From positions 1 to 50,408 of the forward strand of contig NZ_CAJYBT010000026.1 in NCBI RefSeq assembly GCF_913064665.1: a stretch of DNA of 50,408 bases, read 5' to 3'. Origin of the DNA: an uncultured Thioclava sp. (GTDB lineage: Bacteria; Pseudomonadota; Alphaproteobacteria; Rhodobacterales; Rhodobacteraceae). Under the pieces are notes generated by a model. It had not been told where the DNA came from. It searched no databases and saw nothing but the letters and a program-made list of their open reading frames with translations. Numbering within the stretch: position 1 is the stretch's first letter; each line of letters opens with the position of its first letter. Shown here in pieces: positions 1 to 7,631 of the stretch. The translations under genes were made by a program, and so were the position numbers.

Positions 1-2
1 CG

Positions 3-140
3 CTCAAGCTGTCCAAGGCGTTCGACAGACTGCCGGGGGAGATCAGCAAAGATCATTATGACGATGATCCCGATGATAATTCCGGCGTGCTGATGATTCA
101 GCAAGAAAAGCCACAAACCGTCGTTCCGAAGGGGCGCTGA
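3..140 (+). CDS. C-terminal end of an unidentified protein (5' truncated by window edge)
   Basis: An open frame runs in from the left edge and stops at TGA 138-140, leaving about 45 residues. The tail is very acidic in the middle (a DDDPDD-like run after HYD) and ends in PKGR. It is followed at once by a strong intrinsic terminator, which supports it being the real 3' end of a transcription unit. I do not recognise the family from this fragment, and no domain motif is visible. Confidence 0.55.
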   Translation, partial: LKLSKAFDRLPGEISKDHYDDDPDDNSGVLMIQQEKPQTVVPKGR

Positions 141-153
141 TCCAACAATGAGG

Positions 154-183
154 CGCGCGAGGGAAACTTCGCGCGTCTTTTTG
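154..183 (+). terminator. Intrinsic terminator after the truncated first gene
   Basis: Perfect inverted repeat CGCGCGA (154-160) and TCGCGCG (169-175) with an 8-base loop, followed by the T-rich tract TCTTTTTG. It lies 14 bases after the stop codon of the left-edge gene and is oriented to end that transcript. Confidence 0.85.
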
Positions 184-277
184 TTTGGGGGATGGATGTC
201 TAGCGGCAGCGGTGCGGGACGAAGCTGCCGGTCGTTTCAACGGTGACGTCCAGTGCGCTATTGATGCTATGCCAGCT

Positions 278-787
278 TCAGAGAAAGCGAAATGAATAGA
301 CGTTGTTGAGATATCTTTCGTCACCAATGCGAAAGTGGGTTTCCCCGACATGTTCGAACCCCCGCGAAAGATAAAATGCGATAGCGGCATCATTCTCCGC
401 ATTGGTTGTCAGCCAGACAGACTCTGCAGCGCTGTCCCGACAGTGTTGAAATGCGGCTTCGAGGAGCTGTTTGCCGATACCCTTTCCATGGTGGCGCGGC
501 TGCACGTAGAAAGTCGAAATTTCCAATTCTGAACAGCCTTCTACGGGTGGCTTGCTAGATGAGGAAACCCGTATGAAACCGTCGATCCCTTGTTCATTAT
601 CTGAGACAAGAATGAACTGACTGGGGTCGGAAATCAGTTTCTCCACCTTCGCCGGGGTGAACTCATTCAAGGCAAAATCGGCAAAGAAAGCGTTCACGCC
701 ACGTTTGAGATAAGTGCCTACCCACACCTCGATCGAGATAGCAGCTATACTTGAGGCATCGGATTTCGTTGGTCTACGCAAGGTCAT
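278..787 (-). CDS. GNAT family N-acetyltransferase
   Basis: A 169-residue protein with the GNAT fold pattern: the family's acetyl-CoA pyrophosphate-binding signature appears as RHHGKGIGK near residue 98, after a beta strand ending in ISTFYVQP. The C-terminal motif B region reads NAENDAAIAFYLSRGFEHVG, typical of Rim/ribosomal or small-molecule acetyltransferases. The substrate cannot be inferred. The gene is visibly poorer in G+C than everything to its right (many AT-rich third positions), so recent acquisition is possible. It stands alone: a terminator-bearing gene precedes it and about 180 gene-free bases separate it from azlD. Confidence 0.9.
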   Translation of the reverse strand: MTLRRPTKSDASSIAAISIEVWVGTYLKRGVNAFFADFALNEFTPAKVEKLISDPSQFILVSDNEQGIDGFIRVSSSSKPPVEGCSELEISTFYVQPRHHGKGIGKQLLEAAFQHCRDSAAESVWLTTNAENDAAIAFYLSRGFEHVGETHFRIGDERYLNNVYSFRFL

Positions 788-965
788 ACGTGACAGATTG
801 CAGATTTCTGGAGGCAGTCAAGGGCAACGCATAGCGTCTGCAAGGGACTGACAGCTGCCACTCACTTCCGCCCAGCGGTTCGACCAATATTTGCGTTATT
901 TAATGAGCCGGAGTTCTGCGCCACGAGTCGCGCTTGCCTGCTTCTTTACCACCCAAGCAAACCGC

Positions 966-1298
966 TCAGCCAATCAGCCACAGCGCCAGATATAGCGCGC
1001 TTAGCCCGCCCACAATTGCCCAAAGCGTGTTGCGCGTCGCGATCCCGACGGCCAACGCGGCGACGGCTGCGATCAGCCGGGCAGGGTCGGGGTGGCCATC
1101 GGTCGCTGCGGGCCAGACCACGAGCGGCGCCACCAGCCCCGGCAGCACCGCAACCGGCGTATAGCGCAAATAGCGCAGCGCCCATTCGGGCAGTTGGCGA
1201 TCACCCAGAAAGCCCAGAAACGAATAACGCAGCGCGAATGTGCCGATCCCCAGCGCCACGATGATCCCCCAGATCACCGCATCGGAATAGCCGTTCAT
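966..1298 (-). CDS. azlD: AzlD family protein, small subunit of branched-chain amino acid exporter
   Basis: A 110-residue, almost wholly hydrophobic protein with three to four predicted membrane spans and the AzlD hallmark near its N-terminus (GTFALRYSFL). AzlD proteins pair with AzlC to form a two-component exporter of branched-chain amino acids. Its ATG overlaps the azlC stop codon by four bases, so translation is probably coupled. Length matches the family (about 100-110 residues). The substrate is inferred from the family; nothing in the sequence fixes it. Confidence 0.9.
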   Translation of the reverse strand: MNGYSDAVIWGIIVALGIGTFALRYSFLGFLGDRQLPEWALRYLRYTPVAVLPGLVAPLVVWPAATDGHPDPARLIAAVAALAVGIATRNTLWAIVGGLSALYLALWLIG

Positions 1299-2017
1299 AG
1301 CAGGGCTCCTTTTCGGCGCGCGACCCAGAGTTCAACCTGTGCGCCCGTCACCATCGCTGCAAGCGCCGCGATCATCAGTCCGACACCCGAGGGCAAAAAC
1401 CACAGCACCAGCGCACCCACAATCGACACGAGGGCAGCTGCAACATGGGCAAGGCTGCGCAGCGCTGGCCCGATCATCGCAAGGAAGGTGATCGGCACCG
1501 CAAAATCCAGCGCGAATTCTGGCGGGATCGCCGCGCCCACCAGCGCCCCGGCCAGCGTCGCAAGATACCAGTTCGGACAGACCGGAGTGCAAGCCCCGGC
1601 ATAATAGGCCAGCTTCTCGGCGCGGCTCATCTCGGGGCGGGTTTCATATTCATTGGCCGACAGCGCATAGACCTGATCGACCATGAAATAGGCCACCAAC
1701 GCCTTGTGCCAGGCCTTTGACTTGCCCAGATGCGGGGTCAGTGCCGCGGAATACATCGCCATGCGCAGATTGACCGCCAACGAAGCGGCGAGGATCAGCA
1801 CCACGGGCGCATGATCGCCCATCAGTTGCAGCGCGGTGAACTGCGCTGCCCCGGCAATTACCATCACCGAAAACCCCATCACCTGCGCCAAATCCATCCC
1901 GGCGTTGGTGGCGGCCACGCCAAACAGCAAGCCAAACGGCGCAATCACCAGCAAGAACGGCAAGCCATTGCGAAATCCGCGCCAATAGGCGGCTTTGATG
2001 GCAGAAGTTTGCGACAT
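1295..2017 (-). CDS. azlC: AzlC family ABC-independent amino acid permease
   Basis: A 240-residue integral membrane protein with the AzlC/YgaZ pattern: a short cytosolic N-terminus, then LPFLLVIAPFGLLFGVAATNAG, and a conserved GAAQFTALQL segment near residue 57. It forms the large subunit of a branched-chain amino acid exporter with the downstream AzlD. The gene is divergent from mobA, with only about 50 bases between the two starts, so their promoters must overlap. A purine-rich ribosome site (CCAAGGAGA) precedes the ATG. Confidence 0.9.
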   Translation of the reverse strand: MSQTSAIKAAYWRGFRNGLPFLLVIAPFGLLFGVAATNAGMDLAQVMGFSVMVIAGAAQFTALQLMGDHAPVVLILAASLAVNLRMAMYSAALTPHLGKSKAWHKALVAYFMVDQVYALSANEYETRPEMSRAEKLAYYAGACTPVCPNWYLATLAGALVGAAIPPEFALDFAVPITFLAMIGPALRSLAHVAAALVSIVGALVLWFLPSGVGLMIAALAAMVTGAQVELWVARRKGALL

Positions 2018-2069
2018 CGCGCTTGTCTCCTTGGGGCAGTTGCGTGACAGTTAGAGGACGCGGCGCGAA

Positions 2070-2687
2070 ATGGCAAAGCGCACGATTGTATCGGAGGCAA
2101 TCAACCCCTTGGCAGAGGTGATTTTTGGGCTGATTTTAGCGGGCGGGCAAGGCCGGCGCATGGGGGGCGTGGACAAGGCGCAGCTTATGCTAGCCGGACG
2201 TCCCTTGATCGCGCATGTCACAGATCGGCTCGCCGGGCAGGTGGCGCGCCTTGCGGTATCCAGCAATCGCGCGCCCGCGCCGTTTGCGCCGCTGCCAGTG
2301 CTGCCGGATGCGCCCGAGAGGTTGGGCGAGGGGCCGCTTGCGGGGATATTGGCCGGGCTGGACTGGGCCGCGCGCGAAGGGGCGGATGCGCTGATCTGCG
2401 TGCCAGTCGATACCCCGTTCGTGCCGCGCGATCTGGTGGCGCAACTGGCGGGGGCGGGGCCTGCGATTGCGCGCTCTTTTGGGCGTGCACATCCCAGCGT
2501 GGGCTATTGGCCGATCTCTTGCCAAGCCGCACTTGAACAGCTTTTTGCCCGCGGAGAGCGGCGCTTGCGGATCGCGGCGGCGGGTGCGCGCGAGGTGGCG
2601 TTCAGCGCCGATCCCGACCCGTTTTGCAATCTCAACAGCCCGCAAGATCTTGCGCAGGCCGAACGCGCCCTGCGCCCGGCATCATGA
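2070..2687 (+). CDS. mobA: Molybdenum cofactor guanylyltransferase
   Basis: A 205-residue nucleotidyltransferase. The GTP-binding signature LAGGQGRRMGGVDK lies at about residues 23-36 and a metal-binding CVPVDTPF segment at about 110-117; both are diagnostic for MobA, which joins GMP to Mo-molybdopterin to make the guanine dinucleotide cofactor of DMSO-reductase-family enzymes. The start gives about 20 residues before the Rossmann strand, slightly more than usual, so an internal GTG near 2118 is an alternative. Its stop overlaps the next gene's ATG (ATGA). Confidence 0.93.
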   Translation: MAKRTIVSEAINPLAEVIFGLILAGGQGRRMGGVDKAQLMLAGRPLIAHVTDRLAGQVARLAVSSNRAPAPFAPLPVLPDAPERLGEGPLAGILAGLDWAAREGADALICVPVDTPFVPRDLVAQLAGAGPAIARSFGRAHPSVGYWPISCQAALEQLFARGERRLRIAAAGAREVAFSADPDPFCNLNSPQDLAQAERALRPAS

Positions 2688-3271
2688 ACGCGATCACCTA
2701 TCATCACGGGTTGCGCCCCGATCAACGCGCGCGCGCCGCCGGGCTGTATTGGCAAGCCTTTGGCGGCAAGCTGGGCCGCGTGATGGGGCCACAGCCGCGC
2801 GCGCTGGATTTCATCGAGCGCGTGATCGCGCCGCAATTCGCTATTGCGGCATGTGACCCGCACGGCCAAGTGATCGGCGTGATCGGGTTTCGCACGCCGC
2901 ATGGCTCTTTTGTCGGTGGTGGCTTGCCCGATTTGCGCGCCAGCTACGGGCGCATCGGCGGGCTGTGGCGCGCTGGCTGCCTGCGGTTTCTGGCGCAAGA
3001 CCTAGAGGCGGGCACGGTGATGGTCGATGGCATCGCCGTCAGTGCCGATCTGCGGGGCCACGGGATTGGCACGGAGTTAATCGAGACCCTCTCCAGCTAT
3101 GCCCAATCGCAGGGCTATCGCGCGCTCTGCCTTGAGGTGGTCGAGGAAAACCTGCGTGCGCGCGCGCTATATCACCGCTTGGGGTTCATGGTGACCGGGC
3201 AGCGCCACTCGGCCTTCACCCGGTTTGCGTTCAACTTTCACCGCGTGCATGAAATGCGCCGCGCGCTTTAG
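2684..3271 (+). CDS. GNAT family N-acetyltransferase coupled to mobA
   Basis: A 195-residue acetyltransferase. The acetyl-CoA signature appears as SADLRGHGIGTELI at about residues 123-136, and the C-terminal ARALYHRLGFMVTGQ segment is standard GNAT motif B. I chose the ATG at 2684 because it overlaps the mobA stop as ATGA and removes a 20-residue arginine-rich extension that only reads through mobA out of frame. The link to MobA is positional; no cofactor-related role is known to me. Its 3' end overlaps the convergent neighbour by four bases. Confidence 0.88.
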   Translation: MNAITYHHGLRPDQRARAAGLYWQAFGGKLGRVMGPQPRALDFIERVIAPQFAIAACDPHGQVIGVIGFRTPHGSFVGGGLPDLRASYGRIGGLWRAGCLRFLAQDLEAGTVMVDGIAVSADLRGHGIGTELIETLSSYAQSQGYRALCLEVVEENLRARALYHRLGFMVTGQRHSAFTRFAFNFHRVHEMRRAL

Positions 3272-4320
3272 TCGAAGCTGCCCGTTACACGGCCGAGCAG
3301 CATGAAGGCGCGTGCGGTGCGGGTCTCGGCCAGATCGGCGATTTCCTGATCCGAGGCGTTCTTTTCAAACTCGCCGAAGGTGCGGTCAAACTGGCGCAGG
3401 AAATGATGCGCCGCATCGCGAAAGATCGTATCGCCGCGCATCCGCCCCGCCGACAGCGCCAGCGACGAGCGGTCGCGAATGCCGCCAAGGCTTGCAATCT
3501 CGCGGCCCCGCTCGCCTGCGGCAAACCGGCGCCACAGGGCTGGGCGCGCCCGGTCGGGCGTCAGGTCATCCATGTAGATCCCGTCTTGCGACAACAGGTT
3601 CAACACATCTTGCGCCGAGCGCAGCAGCTTGGCCGTCGAGCGATCTTCCAACGCGCGGCGCAGGGCGCGAAAGCCCTCTTTATCCTCGGGCGTGTCGGGG
3701 AAATTCAGCGCGCGCACGAAATCCGCAACCGAGATCGGGGCGCGCAACTCTTCGGCCGGGGTGCCAAGGGCCAGCATCGGTTCGGTGTCATCGGGGCGCA
3801 TCGGGGCAGGCGGCACAAGGGCGGCCTTGCGATCGGCAGAGGGCTGCGTGGCATGGGCATCGCGGCGCGAGGCAAAGGTGGCAATCGTGCTTTCGGCTTG
3901 GCGCGTGACGGCGGCGATCTCATCGAGCTTGCGCTCAACCGATTGATCGCTGCGCAAGGCCTGCTGGTTCAGCCACGCCATCCGCATCGCTTCGATCGAC
4001 TGTTTAAGCGCCTGCGCCTCCGCGCGCATCTCACGCGCCGCCCGGGCCGTGATCGCAGCCACCCAGATCATCGCGATCGGCAGCGTCATGCCCACCATCA
4101 TGCTGACCGTGTTGAACAACGAGGCGGTCCCCGCAACACCGGGCGCGAAGAACCAAAACGCCAGCACCATCACAAGCCAAAGCAGCGACAGCGCCAGCGC
4201 GATCCATTCCACCCGACCGGGCCCGCGTGGCAGCGCCGAGGGACCACCGCGCGCCACAGACGCGCGCATCCCGCCCAAAGGGGCGGCGGTTTGCGTGGTC
4301 CGATCTGCGGGCGTTTCCAT
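3268..4320 (-). CDS. Conserved hypothetical membrane protein with coiled-coil region
   Basis: A 350-residue protein of unknown function. After a basic N-terminus come two hydrophobic segments (about residues 38-58 and 69-92), then a charged alanine/glutamate-rich helix (about 95-140) that looks like a coiled coil, a proline-rich linker, and a soluble C-terminal half rich in Arg and Asp (DFVRALNFPDTPEDKEGF; RTARAFMLLGRVTGSFD at the end). The layout suggests a bitopic or hairpin membrane anchor with a cytosolic domain. It is downstream of greA on the same strand with 25 bases between, so probably co-transcribed. No family recognised with confidence. Confidence 0.8.
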   Translation of the reverse strand: METPADRTTQTAAPLGGMRASVARGGPSALPRGPGRVEWIALALSLLWLVMVLAFWFFAPGVAGTASLFNTVSMMVGMTLPIAMIWVAAITARAAREMRAEAQALKQSIEAMRMAWLNQQALRSDQSVERKLDEIAAVTRQAESTIATFASRRDAHATQPSADRKAALVPPAPMRPDDTEPMLALGTPAEELRAPISVADFVRALNFPDTPEDKEGFRALRRALEDRSTAKLLRSAQDVLNLLSQDGIYMDDLTPDRARPALWRRFAAGERGREIASLGGIRDRSSLALSAGRMRGDTIFRDAAHHFLRQFDRTFGEFEKNASDQEIADLAETRTARAFMLLGRVTGSFD

Positions 4321-4345
4321 TCAAGGCGTCCCTAAAAGGCGGGTG

Positions 4346-4816
4346 TCAGGCGAATTTGACGGACAAGATCTCGTAGCTGCGCGTGCCGCCGGGGGTGCGC
4401 ACATCGACGGTATCCCCCTCTTCCTTGCCGATCAGCGACCGTGCAAGGGGCGATTTCATATTCAAGCGACCCTGCTCCAGATCGGCCTCTGGCTCTCCCA
4501 CGATCTGATAAGTCTTTTCCTCGTCGGTATCTTCATCGACGATGGTCACCGTGGCGCCAAACTTCACCGATCCGGTGAATTTGCTGGGGTCAATGACCTC
4601 GGCGCGCCCCAACAGACTTTCGATCTCTTTGACGCGACCTTCGATAAAGCCCTGTTTCTCGCGTGCCGAATGGTATTCGGCATTCTCCGACAGATCGCCC
4701 AGCTCACGCGCTTCGGCAATCGCCTTGATAATCGCAGGACGTTCCTGAGACTTCAGTTTTTTCAATTCTTGACTAAGCGAGTCATAGCCCGCGCGCGTCA
4801 ACGGCACTTTTTCCAT
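4346..4816 (-). CDS. greA: Transcription elongation factor GreA
   Basis: A 156-residue GreA. The N-terminal coiled coil (MEKVPLTRAGYDSLSQEL) carries the acidic tip pattern DLSENAEYHSAREKQGFIEGR at about residues 42-62; the C-terminal FKBP-like half includes GEPEADLEQGRLNMKSPLARSLIGK. GreA stimulates RNA polymerase to cleave backtracked transcripts. Length matches E. coli GreA (158). A near-perfect hairpin sits immediately before the ribosome binding site (separate entry). Confidence 0.97.
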   Translation of the reverse strand: MEKVPLTRAGYDSLSQELKKLKSQERPAIIKAIAEARELGDLSENAEYHSAREKQGFIEGRVKEIESLLGRAEVIDPSKFTGSVKFGATVTIVDEDTDEEKTYQIVGEPEADLEQGRLNMKSPLARSLIGKEEGDTVDVRTPGGTRSYEILSVKFA

Positions 4817-4825
4817 GGAAGGCTC

Positions 4826-4853
4826 CTGAATTCGGAGGAAAGCTCCAATTCAG
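4826..4853 (-). promoter_or_regulatory. Hairpin in the greA 5' leader abutting the ribosome binding site
   Basis: On the greA strand the leader reads CTGAATTGGAG, a 5-base loop, then CTCCGAATTCAG: an 11-pair stem with one bulged base. The last two bases of the 3' arm belong to the AGGAG ribosome-binding sequence, ten bases before the ATG. No T-run follows, so this is not a terminator. Inference: the hairpin may limit translation or stabilise the mRNA. Confidence 0.6.
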
Positions 4854-5233
4854 GGCATCTAAATCTTTTCTTGCCCCCTCAAGTCAAGCCTCCTGCCCAA
4901 TTTTTGCCAAAACCCGTCGAAGTTTTGAGCGTCATGCTGCCGGCGCAGCCATACGGGTCGCGCCAGCTTTGCCCGCCAACTCTGCCCTCCGGGGCCTTTC
5001 AAACACGGGTGCGAATTTTGTCAGATAGCAGGGTGAGGGGATGCGCGCCTCGTTCACGCGCCCCATTTGGCGGAACGCTTGCGATATCTGGTCCTGCGAG
5101 GGTGGCAACACCACGCAAACCCCCGCCGTGGACGCAATAATGTTGCGCGCCATCGCAGCGTAACAATTGCCTCGATGCGCCCACTAGGCTAGGCAGAACC
5201 CAACCTGTAGCGGCAAGCCAGAGGATTTGGGAT
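4854..5233. other. Intergenic region between divergent greA and ETF-QO genes, no gene recognised
   Basis: About 380 bases separate the greA leader from the ETF-QO start. A 73-codon open frame on the minus strand (4932-5153) has no ribosome binding site and an implausible composition, so I do not call it. The stretch must contain promoters for both divergent genes, but I cannot place convincing -35/-10 pairs. Confidence 0.5.
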
Positions 5234-6880
5234 ATGGCCGAGATCGAACGCGAGTCGATGGAATATGATGTTGTGATCGTGGGCGCGGGGCCGGCAGGCC
5301 TGTCCGCGGCGATCCGATTGAAGCAGATCAACCCTGAGCTTGAGGTCGTAGTGATCGAAAAGGGCTCGGAAGTGGGGGCGCATATCCTGTCGGGGGCGGT
5401 GCTCGATACCGCCGGTCTGGATAAACTGTTGCCCGATTGGAAAGAGCGCGGCGCGCCGATCAAAGTGGGCGTCAAGAAAGACAATTTCTTCATGCTTGGC
5501 CCGCATGGCCATCTGCGCATCCCGAACTGGCCGATGCCCAAGCTGATGAGCAATCACGGCAAATACATCGTCTCGATGGCCAATGTCTGCCGCTGGATGG
5601 CCGAACAGGCCGAGGCGCTGGGCGTCGAGGTGTTCCCCGGCATGGCCGCGAGTGAAATCGTCTGGGACGGGGACCGGGTCGCGGGCGTCGTCGCGGGCGA
5701 ATTTGGCAAGAATCCCGATGGCTCGCAGGGGCCGGGCTATGAGCCGGGCATGGAGCTGCGCGGCAAATACGTCATGCTGGGCGAGGGTGTGCGCGGCTCA
5801 CTGGCCAAGGTGGTGATGGAGAAGTTCAACCTCTCCAAGGATCACTGCCCGCAGAAATTCGGCCTCGGCATGAAGGAAATCTGGGAGATCGACCCCGCCA
5901 AGCACCACGAGGGCACCGTCACGCACACGATGGGCTGGCCGCTGGGCAAGAATGCAGGCGGCGGGTCGTTCGTCTATCACCTTGAGAACAATCAAGTTTA
6001 CGTCGGTTTCGTGGTCCACCTGAACTACGAAAACCCGCATCTCTACCCCTATATGGAATTCCAGCGCTTCAAACATCACCCGATGATGGCCGAGCTGCTT
6101 GAGGGCGGAAAACGCGTGGCTTACGGGGCGCGCGCGATCTCGGAAGGCGGCTGGCAGTCGATCCCGAAGCTCACCGCTCCGGGCGTGGTGCTGATGGGCT
6201 GCGCGGCGGGTCTGGTGAACGTGCCCCGCATCAAGGGCAACCATAACGCGATGCTCTCGGGCATTGCCGCCGCCGAGGCCGCCGCCGCCGCGATCAAGGC
6301 CGGGCGCGCGGGCGATGATCTGGTGGAATACGAGACCGATCTGCGCTCGGGCCCGATTGCCAAAGACCTCAAGCCGGTGCGCAACGTCAAGCCGATGTGG
6401 TCGAAATGGGGGATGCTCCCGTCGCTGGTCTTTGGTGGTCTGGATATGTGGACCAATTCGCTGTTCGGAATTTCGCTGTTCGGCACTCTCAAACATGGCA
6501 AGTCCGATGCTGCGGCGACGGGCGAGGCGAAGAATTTCAAGCCGATCGACTATCCCAAGCCCGATGGCAAGCTGTCCTTCGACCGTCTGACCAATGTGTC
6601 CTTCAGCTTTACCAATCACGAGGAAAGCCAGCCCTGCCATCTGAAGCTGAAAGACCCGTCGATCCCGATCGCGGTCAATCTGCCCAAATATGACGAACCC
6701 GCGCAGCGTTATTGCCCGGCAGGCGTCTATGAGGTGATCGGCGAAGGGGCGAATGCCAAGTTCCAGATCAATTTCCAGAACTGCGTGCATTGCAAGACCT
6801 GCGATATCAAGGACCCGAGCCAGAACATCAACTGGACCACGCCGCAGGGCGGGGACGGGCCGAACTATCCCAATATGTAA
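5234..6880 (+). CDS. Electron-transfer flavoprotein:ubiquinone oxidoreductase
   Basis: A 548-residue ETF-QO, the inner-membrane-associated enzyme that passes electrons from acyl-CoA and amine dehydrogenases (through ETF) to ubiquinone. The FAD-binding motif VIVGAGPAGLSAA is at about residues 14-26. The C-terminal ferredoxin-like part has the [4Fe-4S] cysteines visible at about 494 (YCPAGVYE) and 517, 520, 523 (NCVHCKTC), followed by the conserved DPSQNINW. Full length for the family, with an excellent C-terminal match. It is monocistronic, ended by a terminator 27 bases downstream. Confidence 0.97.
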   Translation: MAEIERESMEYDVVIVGAGPAGLSAAIRLKQINPELEVVVIEKGSEVGAHILSGAVLDTAGLDKLLPDWKERGAPIKVGVKKDNFFMLGPHGHLRIPNWPMPKLMSNHGKYIVSMANVCRWMAEQAEALGVEVFPGMAASEIVWDGDRVAGVVAGEFGKNPDGSQGPGYEPGMELRGKYVMLGEGVRGSLAKVVMEKFNLSKDHCPQKFGLGMKEIWEIDPAKHHEGTVTHTMGWPLGKNAGGGSFVYHLENNQVYVGFVVHLNYENPHLYPYMEFQRFKHHPMMAELLEGGKRVAYGARAISEGGWQSIPKLTAPGVVLMGCAAGLVNVPRIKGNHNAMLSGIAAAEAAAAAIKAGRAGDDLVEYETDLRSGPIAKDLKPVRNVKPMWSKWGMLPSLVFGGLDMWTNSLFGISLFGTLKHGKSDAAATGEAKNFKPIDYPKPDGKLSFDRLTNVSFSFTNHEESQPCHLKLKDPSIPIAVNLPKYDEPAQRYCPAGVYEVIGEGANAKFQINFQNCVHCKTCDIKDPSQNINWTTPQGGDGPNYPNM

Positions 6881-6906
6881 GGCGCTCAAACGCCCCTAAA
6901 ATGCAG

Positions 6907-6935
6907 AAAGCGGGAGGCCTGGCCCCCCGCTTTTT
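6907..6935 (+). terminator. Intrinsic terminator of the ETF-QO gene
   Basis: The G-rich arm AAAGCGGG (6907-6914) pairs with CCCGC (6926-6930), followed by TTTTT. It starts 26 bases after the stop codon. Confidence 0.8.
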
Positions 6936-6985
6936 CAAGGTCCCCGATGGGGTGGGCGCGCAAACGCACCCGGATTGGCCCGATA

Positions 6986-7135
6986 TCAGGCCGAAGTGGA
7001 AAACAGCGTATGGCGCGTGTCGGCCCAATTGGCCTCATGCGGCTTGACCGTATCGCTATGCTTCACGTCGCGCTTGATGTCTTCGCTGCGCAGGGCGTGG
7101 GCGGTGACGGCATTTTCAATGGTTTTCTTGGTCAT
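6986..7135 (-). CDS. Small uncharacterised protein (49 residues)
   Basis: A 49-codon gene starting at ATG 7135, preceded by GGAG with a 7-base spacer, which is a good ribosome site. The product begins MTKKTIENAVTAHALRSED and is polar, with no membrane segment, two histidine-rich patches and a C-terminal TRHTLFSTSA. I recognise no family. It is alone in its orientation between ETF-QO and the TPR gene, so it has its own promoter within 7136-7631. Confidence 0.65.
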   Translation of the reverse strand: MTKKTIENAVTAHALRSEDIKRDVKHSDTVKPHEANWADTRHTLFSTSA

Positions 7136-7631
7136 ATCATATCTCCATTCTACGGCGGTTCCGCGCAAGCCGTTTGCTCGGCACGGTGCGGTGTAGATCG
7201 CACCGCATTGCCAAGGCGAACCCGGCAGCGCGGCAAACAAGCGATCAGCATCATGTGACTTCCCGGCACAATGCGCTGGCATCTACGTTCACGCTGACCC
7301 TGCGCATTCGCAGCCGGTCCGGCGGGTATGTCGAAGATGCCGCATATGCAGCGGCCTGACAGCTCTGCCCGATGGTGGAGCCGCAAGGGAATACAATCTC
7401 AAACTAAGATTACGGCCTTATATGTGCTATTGCGCACGAAACGCAAGAGAAAAGTGTGTCATATTTGATTAACGCACCGTCATCACGGTGGCGTCATCTG
7501 CTGTAACCCTTGGCGAGGCGGTCAAAACGGCGTGTTTTCGCCAAGCGCGGCGGGCCCGCGCGCGCGGGCCGCATTGCTATGCACTGACTGCGCCGTTACG
7601 CTCTGGCCAAACTCAATGAGAGGACTGTTTC
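7136..7631. other. Gene-free 0.5-kb region with two strong inverted repeats upstream of the TPR gene
   Basis: No protein gene is convincing here. The left part should carry the promoter of the small minus-strand gene. The right part holds an interrupted hairpin, CTTGGCGA (7509-7516) with TCGCCAAG (7538-7545) enclosing AAAC and GTTT, then an 18-base perfect palindrome GGCCCGCGCGCGCGGGCC at 7553-7570, about 60 bases before the TPR start. Neither has a T-run. They could be leader-RNA structures or protein-binding sites. Confidence 0.6.

Noticed and set aside
4932-5153. 73-codon minus-strand frame in the greA/ETF-QO intergenic region
   Set aside because: No ribosome binding site, no family pattern, and it would crowd both divergent promoters.
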